Source: Minisyncoccota bacterium (lineage in GTDB: Bacteria > Patescibacteriota > Minisyncoccia > Minisyncoccales > CG1-02-41-26). From it: a DNA stretch of 32,499 nucleotides. Below the pieces are notes generated by a model. That model was given only the letters and a program-made list of their open reading frames with translations. It was not told the DNA's origin and ran no database searches. A program made the position numbers and the translations under genes. Where the stretch lies: assembly GCA_028718785.1 (NCBI GenBank), contig JAQULB010000007.1, positions 1 to 32,499 of the forward strand. The letters are read 5' to 3'. Positions 17,316 through 28,300 of the stretch are shown here, piece after piece; within the stretch, counting starts at the first letter, position 1; each line of letters starts with the position of its first letter.

Positions 17316-17596
17316 ACGAGATAACCACAGGTTTTTAAAAAATGGGATGGACGGGGTGGACAAAATAAAGCCAAGGGTTGGGACAATTGCGCTTAAAAAT
17401 GGCTTAGGCCCTTCGGCGTGGCTCAGGGCAGGAAAATCAATGAAGATGAAAAATAAAACAATAACAATGTATGTTAAAACAGCAATTAAAACTTTGCGAA
17501 ACAAACTGGTTTCCCACGCCTTATCCGCTTCAACCCGAGCGCGTTGCGTTGCTTAATTTGCTCAATATCGCTTTTTAGTTGTTCTAATTCGTCCAT
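17298..17596 (-). pseudogene. Small membrane protein gene split by a frameshift
   Basis: Frame 1: MDELEQLKSDIEQIKQRNA...; frame 2: RVEADKAWETSLFRKVLIAVLTYIVIVLFFIFIDFP.... The frame changes near a GCAACGCAAC tandem at ~17540-17552. Confidence 0.65.
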
Positions 17597-17665
17597 ATTT
17601 ATATATTTTATATCCAAGGTTAAAAATTAAAGAAAAATACAATACAAAAAATCACCCTTGAAACA

Positions 17666-17690
17666 AAACCCCCGCCTGAAGCGGGGGTTT
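17666..17690. terminator. Bidirectional terminator hairpin
   Basis: AAACCCCCGC-ctgaa-GCGGGGGTTT. Confidence 0.8.
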
Positions 17691-17748
17691 GAAATTTTCG
17701 TTTACTACTTACTATCTCTACTACTTACCATAAACTATCTGATTCCCA

Positions 17749-18423
17749 TTATTTCAACTTTTCTTTAAGATTATCCAATGTTTCTTTGGCCATATCTTTT
17801 CCACCCAAACCAAACGCCAATCCACCAGCAATAACTATCAAAGCCACAACACCTGTTACCAATATTTGGATTATTTCAGGAGCAATACCTAATTGGCCCA
17901 AAATTGCCAATAAAGCAAATATCCAAACAGCCCATTTAACAATGGCTCCGGCCATTCCCACAAACTTAACATTCATTTTACCAACAAACGCTTTCATCAT
18001 TTTCTCAAAAAAGTCAGCCGCCACAACAGCCACAATAAATATGGCAACCGAAATTACCACATTTGGCAACCAAGCCACAATACCGCTTAAAAATCCAGCA
18101 AATTGAGTCATTCCCAAAATTTCAACAGCCGCTAACAAGAAAACGATTATTAAAATCCACTTGATTAAAGAGCCCACAAACTCAGACATATCCATTTTGA
18201 ATTCAGCTTTTTCCATGGCCTCTTGCCATTTGGCTTTTTCAAATATGGAATCAAATTTGGCTTTCTTTAAAATTAAAGCTATTAATTTGCCAATCCAAAC
18301 AGAAATAAGCCAGCCAACTATAAACACAATGGCCGCTCCAATTAACTTTGGCACAAAACTAATAAAACCACCCCAAAAACTTTGCAGGGCGCCTAATGTT
18401 ACGCTTGACCAATCTTGTATCAT
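17749..18423 (-). CDS. MscS-like / conserved TM helix protein
   Basis: Repeated TM helices with WLISVWIGKLIALILKKAKFDSIFEKA and ...GLAFGLGGKDMAKE. Confidence 0.88.
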   Translation of the reverse strand: MIQDWSSVTLGALQSFWGGFISFVPKLIGAAIVFIVGWLISVWIGKLIALILKKAKFDSIFEKAKWQEAMEKAEFKMDMSEFVGSLIKWILIIVFLLAAVEILGMTQFAGFLSGIVAWLPNVVISVAIFIVAVVAADFFEKMMKAFVGKMNVKFVGMAGAIVKWAVWIFALLAILGQLGIAPEIIQILVTGVVALIVIAGGLAFGLGGKDMAKETLDNLKEKLK

Positions 18424-18622
18424 ATTTTTAGTTTCTTACCTGCAACATTATGTATAATATTGCAAGCAAGTGTAGTTAAAATTTATACGCTTTACGCGTA
18501 AAAATACGACCTTTGTTTAAAATTATGTTTTGTTTATTTTATTATAACCAATCCCCGGCTATTTTTATATAGCAAGCCCTGTTGGGTTGTGGAAAACTAT
18601 TTTAACCCCCAAGTTATTTAAA

Positions 18623-18659
18623 ACAAAACCCCCTTCGCCTCAAACGAAGGGGGTTTTGT
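18623..18659. terminator. Bidirectional terminator hairpin
   Basis: Perfect 15-bp arms ACAAAACCCCCTTCG / CGAAGGGGGTTTTGT. Confidence 0.85.
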
Positions 18660-18664
18660 AAAAA

Positions 18665-19705
18665 TTAATCTGAAAAATTTTCAAACAAGCTTTGTCTTTT
18701 TATATGGGCCTCTGTGGCATCAACCACTTTTTTCATTTCTTTAACCACTTCGGCTGAGTACTGGCCATTGGCTGTTTCTTCAGAAAGCATAACAGCGTCT
18801 GCTCCATCAAAAATGGCATTGGCCACATCGCTCACTTCAGCTCTGGTGGGGCTATCGTGATCAACCATTGAGACCATCATTTGAGTAGCCACAATAGCTG
18901 GAGTGTTGTGCCAGTGGCACTGCCTAATAATTTCTTTTTGGATAATTGGCACTTGTTCCATTGGGACTTCAATGCCCAAATCCCCTCTGGCCACCATTAA
19001 AACATCGGCTTGTTTTATAATGGCGTCTAAGTGATCCAAGGCCACGGCTCGTTCAATTTTGGCCACAATTTTTACTTTATTTTTGCCAATAATTTTCTTT
19101 AACTTTATAATATCTTCAGCTGATTGCACAAACGACAAAGCAATAAAATCAACCCCGTATTTTAAAGCAAACTTCACATCTTTTATATCCTTGGCTGTTA
19201 ATCCGCCCTGCCTTAAACTGGTTCTGGGCACATTAATGGCCTTATGGCTAAACAAAGTGCCACCTCTTATAACATCAAAATAAATTTTGCCATCTTTAAT
19301 TTTTGAAACCTCAACCTCCATTTGTCCGTTAACCAAATAAATTGGCTCTCCTTTTTTCATATCAACATGCAAGTATGGATCGGATATTGGCAAGCAGCCA
19401 TTTGGTTTAACTTCTTTATCTTCTTGATGATAAAAGCAATAATTTTTACCAACCACAAGCTTAATCCCCTCTTCTGGCAAGTCGCCCATTCTAATTCTTG
19501 GGCCTTGCAAATCCTGCATAATTTTAATTTTGGTTTTGTGCTTTTTGTTATAATCCAAAACCATTTTTTTAATATGCAAAAAATCTTTTTCTAAAGCATG
19601 CGAAAAATTAACCCTGACAATTTCAGCGCCATTTTTTAAAATATTCTCAAAAACCTTTGGATCCCAGGACTTTGGGCCAATGGTGGCTATAATTTTTGTT
19701 TTCAT
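18665..19705 (-). CDS. pyk: Pyruvate kinase lacking the C-terminal allosteric domain
   Basis: MKTKIIATIGPKSWDPK start, MQDLQGPRIRMG, MVARGDLGIEVPMEQVPIIQKEII, AIVATQMMVSMVDHDSPTRAEVSDVANAIFDGADAVMLSEETANGQY; ends shortly after. Confidence 0.97.
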   Translation of the reverse strand: MKTKIIATIGPKSWDPKVFENILKNGAEIVRVNFSHALEKDFLHIKKMVLDYNKKHKTKIKIMQDLQGPRIRMGDLPEEGIKLVVGKNYCFYHQEDKEVKPNGCLPISDPYLHVDMKKGEPIYLVNGQMEVEVSKIKDGKIYFDVIRGGTLFSHKAINVPRTSLRQGGLTAKDIKDVKFALKYGVDFIALSFVQSAEDIIKLKKIIGKNKVKIVAKIERAVALDHLDAIIKQADVLMVARGDLGIEVPMEQVPIIQKEIIRQCHWHNTPAIVATQMMVSMVDHDSPTRAEVSDVANAIFDGADAVMLSEETANGQYSAEVVKEMKKVVDATEAHIKRQSLFENFSD

Positions 19706-19713
19706 AGACCTAT

Positions 19714-19742
19714 ATAATAGCAGATATTTCACTATAAGTCAA
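19714..19742 (-). promoter_or_regulatory. pyk promoter, predicted leaderless transcript
   Basis: Minus strand TTGACT (19737-19742), 17-nt spacer, TATTAT (19714-19719), then 8 nt to ATG (19705). Confidence 0.7.
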
Positions 19743-19787
19743 CACCCCGCTTGCCAAAAAACAAAGCGGGATGTTGAAATGTTATTT

Positions 19788-20984
19788 TTATTTATACCTT
19801 AAAGCGTCTAATGGATTGAGCTTGGCTGCTCTTCTAGCTGGCAAAAACCCAGCCACTAACCCCACAATAGTGGAAAGCAAAATGGCAAAAGCCACAAACC
19901 AAAGAGGGTAAGAAAAAATATTAGTGGCATTTCCCCCCAAACTTTTAGCCAACAATTTAAGCAAAAGATTAAAGGCCTGGCTCACAATAATACCCAAAAA
20001 TATTCCCGCCACCCCGCCCAAAAATCCAGTGATGATTGACTCGCTTAAAAACAAGGCCTTAATATCTCCCGGGGAAGCGCCAATGGCTCGCATAATGCCA
20101 ATTTCATTGGTTCTTTGCAATAAAGTAATGGTCATTGTGTTAACCAATCCAATAGCAGCCACAGCCAGAGCCACCACTCCAAAAACACCTAAAATAATTT
20201 GAATAATATTAAAAATTTTATTGGCCTGATCAACCGTATCAGAAAGAGCTGACACCAAAAATCCCTGACCAATCAAAGTATCTCGGGCAAGCTCTAATTG
20301 TTCGCTGTCTTTTACTTTTACTTTAGCAAACTGAAAATTTTGCAAAGGAAAATTTGTTAAGCTATTAATATCCAAATAAGCCTGGGGAGGAGTGTCTTGT
20401 TCATCTAAAACCCCCACAATTTCAAAACTGCCTACAAGTTGAGTGGGCATAAACTCAGAAGAACCATCGTCTTTTGGAGTAAACAATGTAAAGCTAACTC
20501 TTTTGCCTAATAAGCTTTCTTGTTCCACATTAAACAAATTGGCAAAACCGGAATTAACCACTACTTTTTGATTTTCTCCAATAGTAAAAGAACGCCCAAC
20601 ACTGGGGCTAACCCCGCTTAAAACAAACCAGTCCGGATTAATTAAATTAAGGCCAGTTTCTGAATTAATTTCATTCAAACTAACTTGAGCTGAAAAAATA
20701 GCCTGGGGAGAAACTTTTTCCACCCCGGGAATTAAAAGAATATTCTGCAAACTTTCATTATTTAAAGCAACAACATTGTTTTCGGTTGGGGCGATATCTA
20801 AAGTTAATAATGACTCTTGGGTGGTAATTTTTTCTAAAAGATTTTTTTGCAAACCAAAACCCAAAGAAACCAAAAACAAAATAGCGCCAATGCCCACTGC
20901 CACGCTTAAAATGGTAAAAGCCACCCTTACTTTTCGACTTTGCAAACTTTTATAAGAAAGCCAAATTAATTTTTTTATTTTCAT
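19788..20984 (-). CDS. MacB/FtsX-type ABC transporter permease
   Basis: N-terminal SLQSRKVRVAFTILSVAVGIGAILFLVS; RTNEIGIMRAIGASPGDIKALFLSESIITGFLGGVAGI; ends PARRAAKLNPLDALRYK. Confidence 0.95.
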   Translation of the reverse strand: MKIKKLIWLSYKSLQSRKVRVAFTILSVAVGIGAILFLVSLGFGLQKNLLEKITTQESLLTLDIAPTENNVVALNNESLQNILLIPGVEKVSPQAIFSAQVSLNEINSETGLNLINPDWFVLSGVSPSVGRSFTIGENQKVVVNSGFANLFNVEQESLLGKRVSFTLFTPKDDGSSEFMPTQLVGSFEIVGVLDEQDTPPQAYLDINSLTNFPLQNFQFAKVKVKDSEQLELARDTLIGQGFLVSALSDTVDQANKIFNIIQIILGVFGVVALAVAAIGLVNTMTITLLQRTNEIGIMRAIGASPGDIKALFLSESIITGFLGGVAGIFLGIIVSQAFNLLLKLLAKSLGGNATNIFSYPLWFVAFAILLSTIVGLVAGFLPARRAAKLNPLDALRYK

Positions 20985-22315
20985 TTTAGCCCGGTTAGTG
21001 TTTTATTAATTAAAATCATTTCCACTTTATTGGTGAGCTTTTTAGCTGTTCTTTTATCCAATCCCGCCCCACCTTTTTTAAAGCTTAAATCAAGCGCTTG
21101 CTCTAATTTTTTCTTGCTAAAAGTGTTGTTAATTCTTTGGGCAATAGCTTGGTCGATTCTATTGATTTGTTCAAAAGACAAATGGGCTTTTACACCATCT
21201 AAAAGCTGTTGCCTTAAACCTACCACCTTTTCTTTTTCAATATTAACTTCAAACCCCTCTTCTTTTTGCTCTATATCTAATGATTGTTTTGACAGCTCAA
21301 TTATTTTATCAGAAAACTCTCTGGCTTTTTGAACATACAGTCCAGCTCCACCTTGTTCGATTGGTTTGTCTAATAAGTGAAAAAGATTATTTTCATCAAG
21401 TTCTTTAGCAAGATATCTTTTGATTATACTTTCAATTACTTGCTGAGTTTCCATATTAACTGAATTTAAAAGATAATTGGCTATCAACTTAACCTGAAGT
21501 TCCTTTTCAGTTAAATGCGGATAAATCTGCGTTAACCGTTCAATATCTGAAATAGCAAGGTTTGAGGCCTTGGTGGCCATTGAAGACATTGGCTGATTTG
21601 ACAAAACTTGAGCTGGTTTTTTCTTAATATTGCGCGCCTCTTTAATAATTTGGCCGTCTTTCATATAAAAAATATGAGTGGCTCTTTCTAAATCTTTAGG
21701 ATTATGAGTTACTTGAATAATTGTTTTTTTATCTTTCTCATGCAACTCATCTAATAAATTCAAAACAATTTCTGCGTTCACAGAGTCAAGATTGCCAACT
21801 GGCTCATCAGCCAAAATAATTGGAGGATTTTGAATTAAGGCCCTTGCGATTGCCACTCTTTGTTGCTGACCACCAGACAATTGCATTGGCTTTTTATCTC
21901 TTAACTGGTCTATATTGAATCTTTTCATTAAAAAATCCGCTCTATCTTCCACTTCTTTTACTTTTTTACCAGAAAATAAATAAGGCAATAAAATATTTTC
22001 TTTAACAGTTAAGCTGGGAATCAAATAATAGGCCTGAAAAACAAAGCCTAAAGTTGATTGATAAAAATTAATCAATTCTTTTTGACTGATATTCCTTAAG
22101 TTATGACCGTTCACTATTAAACTGCCGCTTGTTGGCTTTTCTAATCCCGCAATAACATAGAGCAAAGTTGATTTTCCACAGCCCGAAGGCCCAAAAAAAA
22201 TTATGTATTCCTCCTTTTCAATTTGTCCGCTAATGTTGTTTAGGGCTTTTACTTCGTTGCTTTTTCCCAAGCCATAAACCATTGAGACCTTGTCAAATTT
22301 TATAATTGGCTCCAT
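20981..22315 (-). CDS. ABC transporter ATP-binding protein with ~200-aa C-terminal extension
   Basis: Walker A GPSGCGKST, signature LSGGQQQRVAIARAL, Walker B IILADEP; 4-nt overlap with the permease. Confidence 0.96.
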   Translation of the reverse strand: MEPIIKFDKVSMVYGLGKSNEVKALNNISGQIEKEEYIIFFGPSGCGKSTLLYVIAGLEKPTSGSLIVNGHNLRNISQKELINFYQSTLGFVFQAYYLIPSLTVKENILLPYLFSGKKVKEVEDRADFLMKRFNIDQLRDKKPMQLSGGQQQRVAIARALIQNPPIILADEPVGNLDSVNAEIVLNLLDELHEKDKKTIIQVTHNPKDLERATHIFYMKDGQIIKEARNIKKKPAQVLSNQPMSSMATKASNLAISDIERLTQIYPHLTEKELQVKLIANYLLNSVNMETQQVIESIIKRYLAKELDENNLFHLLDKPIEQGGAGLYVQKAREFSDKIIELSKQSLDIEQKEEGFEVNIEKEKVVGLRQQLLDGVKAHLSFEQINRIDQAIAQRINNTFSKKKLEQALDLSFKKGGAGLDKRTAKKLTNKVEMILINKTLTGLK

Positions 22316-22322
22316 AAAATAT

Positions 22323-25300
22323 TTATTTGCTCAACTTTTTCATAAACCCAAAGTTATCTTCGAAATTCTTAATAATTAAATCAATCACGTCTTGTTTGGG
22401 CTTGGGGGTTAAAAAGACATATTTTGGAGATATGGTGGTGTTTCCCCCTGCGTCTTGGGACTCCACTTGGAATTGATATACTTTTCCCGGCTTTAAAATA
22501 GTGGTGATAATAATATGGTCGTTAACTAATTTTTTATCTAATTCATTGCTTTGTTTTACCCCCTCGTCATCTGTAAACCCTTCATTAAAGTAAAACTGAG
22601 AAGTTGAGGGTTTGTTGGTTTTCCAAGTGATGATTGTTTGAATTTTCTCCACTTTTCCTGGCACTAAAGAAGCCGATATTCTCACTTGGGAAATAACAGG
22701 AGGGTCCGATCCAACCACAGTGGAAAATGGCAAAACTTGAGAGGTAGCGACAATTCCGTTTTCGCTTTGAGAGGTGATTTTTAAATTATAGTTTGTTAAA
22801 GGCATTAAACTTTCAATTTTAAACTGGTGGTCAATTAAATAGCTTTCGTCTTTTTTAATTATCTTTTCTCCAGTGGTGATATCGGTAATTTCAATTTCTG
22901 ATTTTGAAGGCATATCGGTTTTCCAGCTTAATTGGATTTCGGTTTCTCCAACAGACATTAAATTAGCTCCAGATATTTTTGGGGTTAAAGAGGTGGTTTC
23001 AAATGTGAGATCTTTTGAGGTTGCTTGTATGCCTAAACTATTTTTGGATTTAGCTTGAAAATGATACAACGTGGAGGGAGTTAGTCCGGTTAATTTAACT
23101 TCGTGCTGAATTGTTTGCTCATCAAGATTGCCCATTTCTAACTGATAATTTCCTGAAGAATAATCATTGTCTGGACTAAAAGCCACAACAGAGTTGGCTA
23201 ATTGATCTGTTGTCCAAAGAATTACAGCAAAGTCAGGGCCAGCTTGCACTTCGGGGTTTTCGCCAAGAATAGCTAAAGGACTTGATATATTCTTAGCAGA
23301 GCTATTGAGGGCCTCGGATATAGACATCAAGGATTTGGTTTGCTTGATTTTGGATAAAATGCTTAAAACATTGTTAACAAAACTTTCTTCTCCTTGAATG
23401 GGCACATTAACAGAGGTAGTGGCTTCGGGTTCTGTTTCAGTTGAAACCTCACCCAATGCCAAAGTGGTGAAGGTTTGGTCAGTGGAAGAAGCCAAATTGC
23501 CAAAAGTGTCTTTGCTTAAAACCCGGTAGTGATAAAGGGTGGATAAACTCAACCGCCTTAAATTAACAATATGGTTTTTATTGGTAAATGTGTAATCACC
23601 TGATGTATCCCCATACAAAATATTCTCTCCAAACTCTACAAAACTGTCAGCCATCTCATCTGTTTCCCAACCCACAACCGCTGAGTTGCTATTAACGCTA
23701 ATAGTTCGCACATTGGAAATAACTGGAGGAACTGTGTTTATGCCACTGCCCCCTCCTCCGCCTCCAGCAGAAACCACTGTGATATTAATAATATCTCCTG
23801 GCTCATCGGCAGTGGTAAAACTATAACTTGCTCCTGAATTGTCATCTTCAACCCCATTATCATTAGCATCAGTAGAAAACACTTTAAAATAATAAGTGGT
23901 GGTTTTTGTTAAACCAGTGATAGTAACTGAGTGTTGGGTGGTTAAAGTGGTATCTAATGTGGTGGTTGAGCCATAAGATTTAGTAGCGCCATAAACAACC
24001 TGCGAATTTGATTCTTCTGAGGTCTGCCAGGTAACCACAGCTGAAGTGTCATTAACAAAAGATAAAACATTGGAAATGCTTGGGGCTTCACTGTCTTCTA
24101 ATGTGGTAAAGTTGTAATAATTGATTGCTCCATTAACAATATTTTTATCTTCAGTGGTAATGGGGCCAGAACTGATTGAACGCGCATAAAAGTAGTATTT
24201 TGTTCCTTGAGTTAAATTGGATAAATTAACTGTATGGCTGGTGGTTTCGGTTTCAGAACCAAACGATAAAGCGTCTGCTAAGTCCGAACTAGTTGAATAA
24301 ACAACATAAGAAGAAGCAACAATATTTGTTGTCCAAGTGATTTGAGCGGTATTATTGGTGGCAGCGGCCACGGCCACATTGGAAATTGAAGGTCCAGAGT
24401 TTGTGGTAAAAGAAAATCCCAAACCGCTATTATCTGATGTGCCGGTATTGGAAGAAGGATCAGAACTTTGAATCCTGTAATAGTAAGTGGTGGAAGCGTT
24501 TAATCCAGATAAGACAATGCTGTGGCTGGTAACCATAGTGGCGATAGTGGAAGTGGAAGAAAAATCGCTAGGCGAAGTTCCATAGCTCACAATGGAATTA
24601 GACAATTCATCGGTTGTCCAGGTAATAGTGGCTGATTGGCTGGTTACTGAAGAAGAATCTTCACTGGTAATAGTTGGGGCTGTTGTGTCTGTGCCACCCT
24701 GGCCGTTAGGTCTATCAGAAACCACAGCTGAGTCAGCGGAAATATTGCTAATATTATCTTCTGAGGTGAGTTTGTAATAATAGGTGGTGGATGTTGAAAG
24801 ATTGGTTTCAAAAATATAGTTTAAGGTACGAGTGTCAATGGTGGCATAAGGAGAAGAGCCATAATCGCTTCCATCAATTGAGCGCCAAAGATTGTATTGT
24901 TTAAAGTCCCCTCTTGAGGGGTTATCTACTACATCCCATGCCACAAACAACCAGTATTCCCCTGCTTCCACATTGGAAATATCTCTAATAATAACATTGG
25001 CAGGAGCGTTTGGGGGGGTTGTGTCTAAAATAATAGTGTCTGTTGTGGTGGCAGAAACATTGCCATACGTATCTTTGTATAGAATATATACAGTTTTTGT
25101 TCCATCTCCTGAGGTTAAGCTCCAAATAGTAGAAGAAGAATAAGTTATCCATTGGCCTGAATTGGCATTTTCTGGTCCAGCTGAAAAATCGCTTTCATTA
25201 GAAATCATCATATATCCCAGAGAATCAGCTAAAATAGTGTCATCTGAAACAGACATGGTTAAGAAAACAGATGTGGAGCTTGCGTCAATATCTCCATCGT

Positions 25301-28300
25301 TTATGGAAAGAGTTGGAGAAGATGGATTTTTTGTGTCTAAAGTAAAAACAGCAGATGTGGCGCCTGTTGAGGTTGAAACCTGGTTAGCGGCGTTGCCATC
25401 ATTTGCCACCACCTTAATTGCGCAGGAATTTGTAAACACATTGGGAATATCTATTTTTGGTGAAAGCGTGGCTGTTAAGGTGGTGGAAGTGGCTGTTAAA
25501 TCAGCTTTCTCTCCTTGGTCAGCTGAATCTGCCACAATATAAACAACTGTGCTGGTGGCGTGAGTGGCTGCTCTAGTGGTTGAGGTGGCTGATCCCGGCC
25601 AATCCCCTCTTGTTAAACCGCTTAAAACATTGCTAATAGAATCATTGCTTGAGTAATTAATAACTTCTTGGTCTAACATTATATAACCAGACGAGGGTAA
25701 TTTAGAAGAATTAGAAATCGCTAAGGTGGTGGTTGAGGTTTGAGTTAAACTTGTAACTGTGGTTAAACCAATATCGTAAAAATAGTAAACCTCAGCTGTT
25801 GAGCTGTCTTCATCTAAAATATCGTATTGCAAGGTAATATCGCCAGTTGAATTTTGGTTTAAATCAGCAACCCCATCTTCATCTTTGATATTTGAAATAA
25901 CTGGGGGAGCATTAACCACATACTGGATTGAAGTTTGATAAGTAATTGGAGTATATCTGCCATCAGAAACCAAAACTAATTGATAAGCAAACCACTGGTC
26001 GTTTGAGCCATCAGTAAAGCTTGAAGGAATAATTGCGCAAGTAACAGCGCTAATGTCTGGGTTTCCTGTGGCAACTTTTACGCATCCTCCAGCTGTGGTG
26101 TTATTTGAATTCCAATAAGTAGTGATGGCTCCATCAGGCCCCAAAAAATCCGTGGAAGAAGCTATTAAGGGCGTGCTGTCTCCCGCATCGGGCGCTGTTT
26201 TAAGAATCATTCTCACTTCTGTGCTTGTGGGTAAAATAGTTTGTTCTTGCCACGACACCCCGCTAATTACCTCAACATTGCTTGATGAATCATACCAAGA
26301 AGAGGTTAAAGCAGGTGAGGTGGTGGCATAGTGTTCGTAATTTAAAGCAATGTCCCGCAAGGCCGGACTTTGAGCTGTGTTGTCTGTTGATAGAGAGGTC
26401 TGGTATTGGATATATATGTCTGTATCGTGAACGCAGGAATTAGAAGAAATATCTGCTCCATTGGTAATAGCTGAACAACTTGCAAAGTCCGTGGCATCAG
26501 ACAAATTGCTTTGATTGCCGGTTCGGGCTTTAAGGGTTATGGTCTGAAAACTATTATCTGACCAAGTTAAAGCGCCCAGACCCGAACTTGAAACATCCTT
26601 TATGGCTGAGGTAAAAGTGCCAGAGGACGCATAGGTGGCATAATATTTGCCAAACTTCAGGCCGTAATTAGCGCTTGATAAATAACTCACAAAAACCGGG
26701 CCATTAGCAATAGCCGTCACAGAAGAATACGTTCCAGTATCACCGCTTGTGTCAGGTGAGGATAATGTCCAGCTTGCTCCTTGGTTGCTTGATTGAGCGA
26801 GTTTTAAATCATCGTTAGTGTCATCATAATAGCTGATGTAAATATGGCTAGGGTCAACAGCCAAGATTGAAGAATAAAGTCCCACAACGCCCGTGGTATC
26901 TACTGAACTGGTTGCCCAAGTGGTTCCTCCATTGCTTGTTTTAGCAAACCTAATGTCGCCTGTAGTGGAAGCATAATAACTAATGTAAATATTATTAGAG
27001 TCAACAGCAAAAATAGAGGCATATAGGCCAACATCATCTGTGCTATCCACAAAACCTACTGCCCATTCCGTTCCCCCGTCAATTGATTTAGCAAACTTTA
27101 AATCTCCATTAGTGGCATCATAATAGCTTATATAAATATGGCTTGAGTCAACAGCAAAAATAGAGGTGTACAAGCCAACATCGCCCGTGGTATCGGGTGA
27201 AGAAAGCGTCCAACTGCTTCCCCCATTGCTTGACTTAGCAAACTTTAAATCGCCATTAGTGAAATCATAATAACTGATAAAAGCAGTATTAGCGTCAATA
27301 GCGTCAATGGAGGTATATAATCCAACATTGCCCGTGGTATTAACTGAACTAGTTGCCCAAGTGGTTCCTCCGTCTGTTGTTTTAGCAAAATTAAGATCGC
27401 TGGTGGTGGAGGCGTAATAACTAATAAAAGCAGTGTTAGCGTCAATAGCTTTTATCGAAGAATATCGGCCGCTATCGCCCGTGGTATCCACCGCCATTGG
27501 CGTCCATGTGGTTCCCCCATCAGTTGTTTTTTGAGATAAAAGATCTCCATTATCAGAATCATAATAACTAACAAAAATATTATTTACATCAACAGCAGAG
27601 ATTGAAGAATGGGCGCCAATTCCTCTTTGATAATCTAAGGCAACTTGATCGGCCGTTAAAGCGTAGTTATATATTTTCACATCGTCGATGATTCCATCAA
27701 TATCAGTATTTGTTGCATTTCCATAACGGCCAATCTCTACACCATAATTATTATTTACGGGATCACCTGCCAAGCTGTCACAGCCCACATTTACCCAACC
27801 ACTTAAAGATTGAAAACAAGAAAGCGTTTGTTGAACGCCATTTACATATAAACGAGTGGAATAATTGCCTGTTTCGTTCAGCCAGCGAGTAAAAACAATG
27901 TGATACCAAATTGTATTACTATTAAAAACAACGGCTTGAGTGGTAGCCGAAGTAGATGTGCCAAAAATATTTTCCCATCGAAATTCTAAAGCTCCTTCTG
28001 CTGTTGATCCGGGGGTACCCCCAGGCGAAAAAAGAATTTGATAATTGTCCGTGTCATCCCAAATAGAATTATTTTTTGCCACTATCCCTTGCGCGCCGGT
28101 AAATGTTTCACGCTTAACCCACGCAGAAGCAGTCATATTTTTTGTATCTAATGAGTTGTTGATGTCTGGAACAGCGATATAATCATTATTTGAATTTTCA
28201 AAGTCTAATGCCATACCATAAATGCCGTCTATCCATTGAGCGCCATGTATGACGCCTGTATTTCCGTTACCCGAAATATCAGAAACAGCGCTACCAGTTC

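Noticed and set aside
17786-18457. + strand ORFs antisense to the MscS-like gene
   Set aside because: Shadow ORFs over a clearly supported minus-strand coding sequence.
24592-26331. Several + strand ORFs antisense to the 2218-aa gene
   Set aside because: Shadow ORFs caused by the composition of the long repetitive coding region on the minus strand.
26640-27620. Regularly spaced ~147-bp repeats suggestive of an array
   Set aside because: In-frame coding repeats of the giant protein (propeller blades), not a CRISPR or non-coding array.
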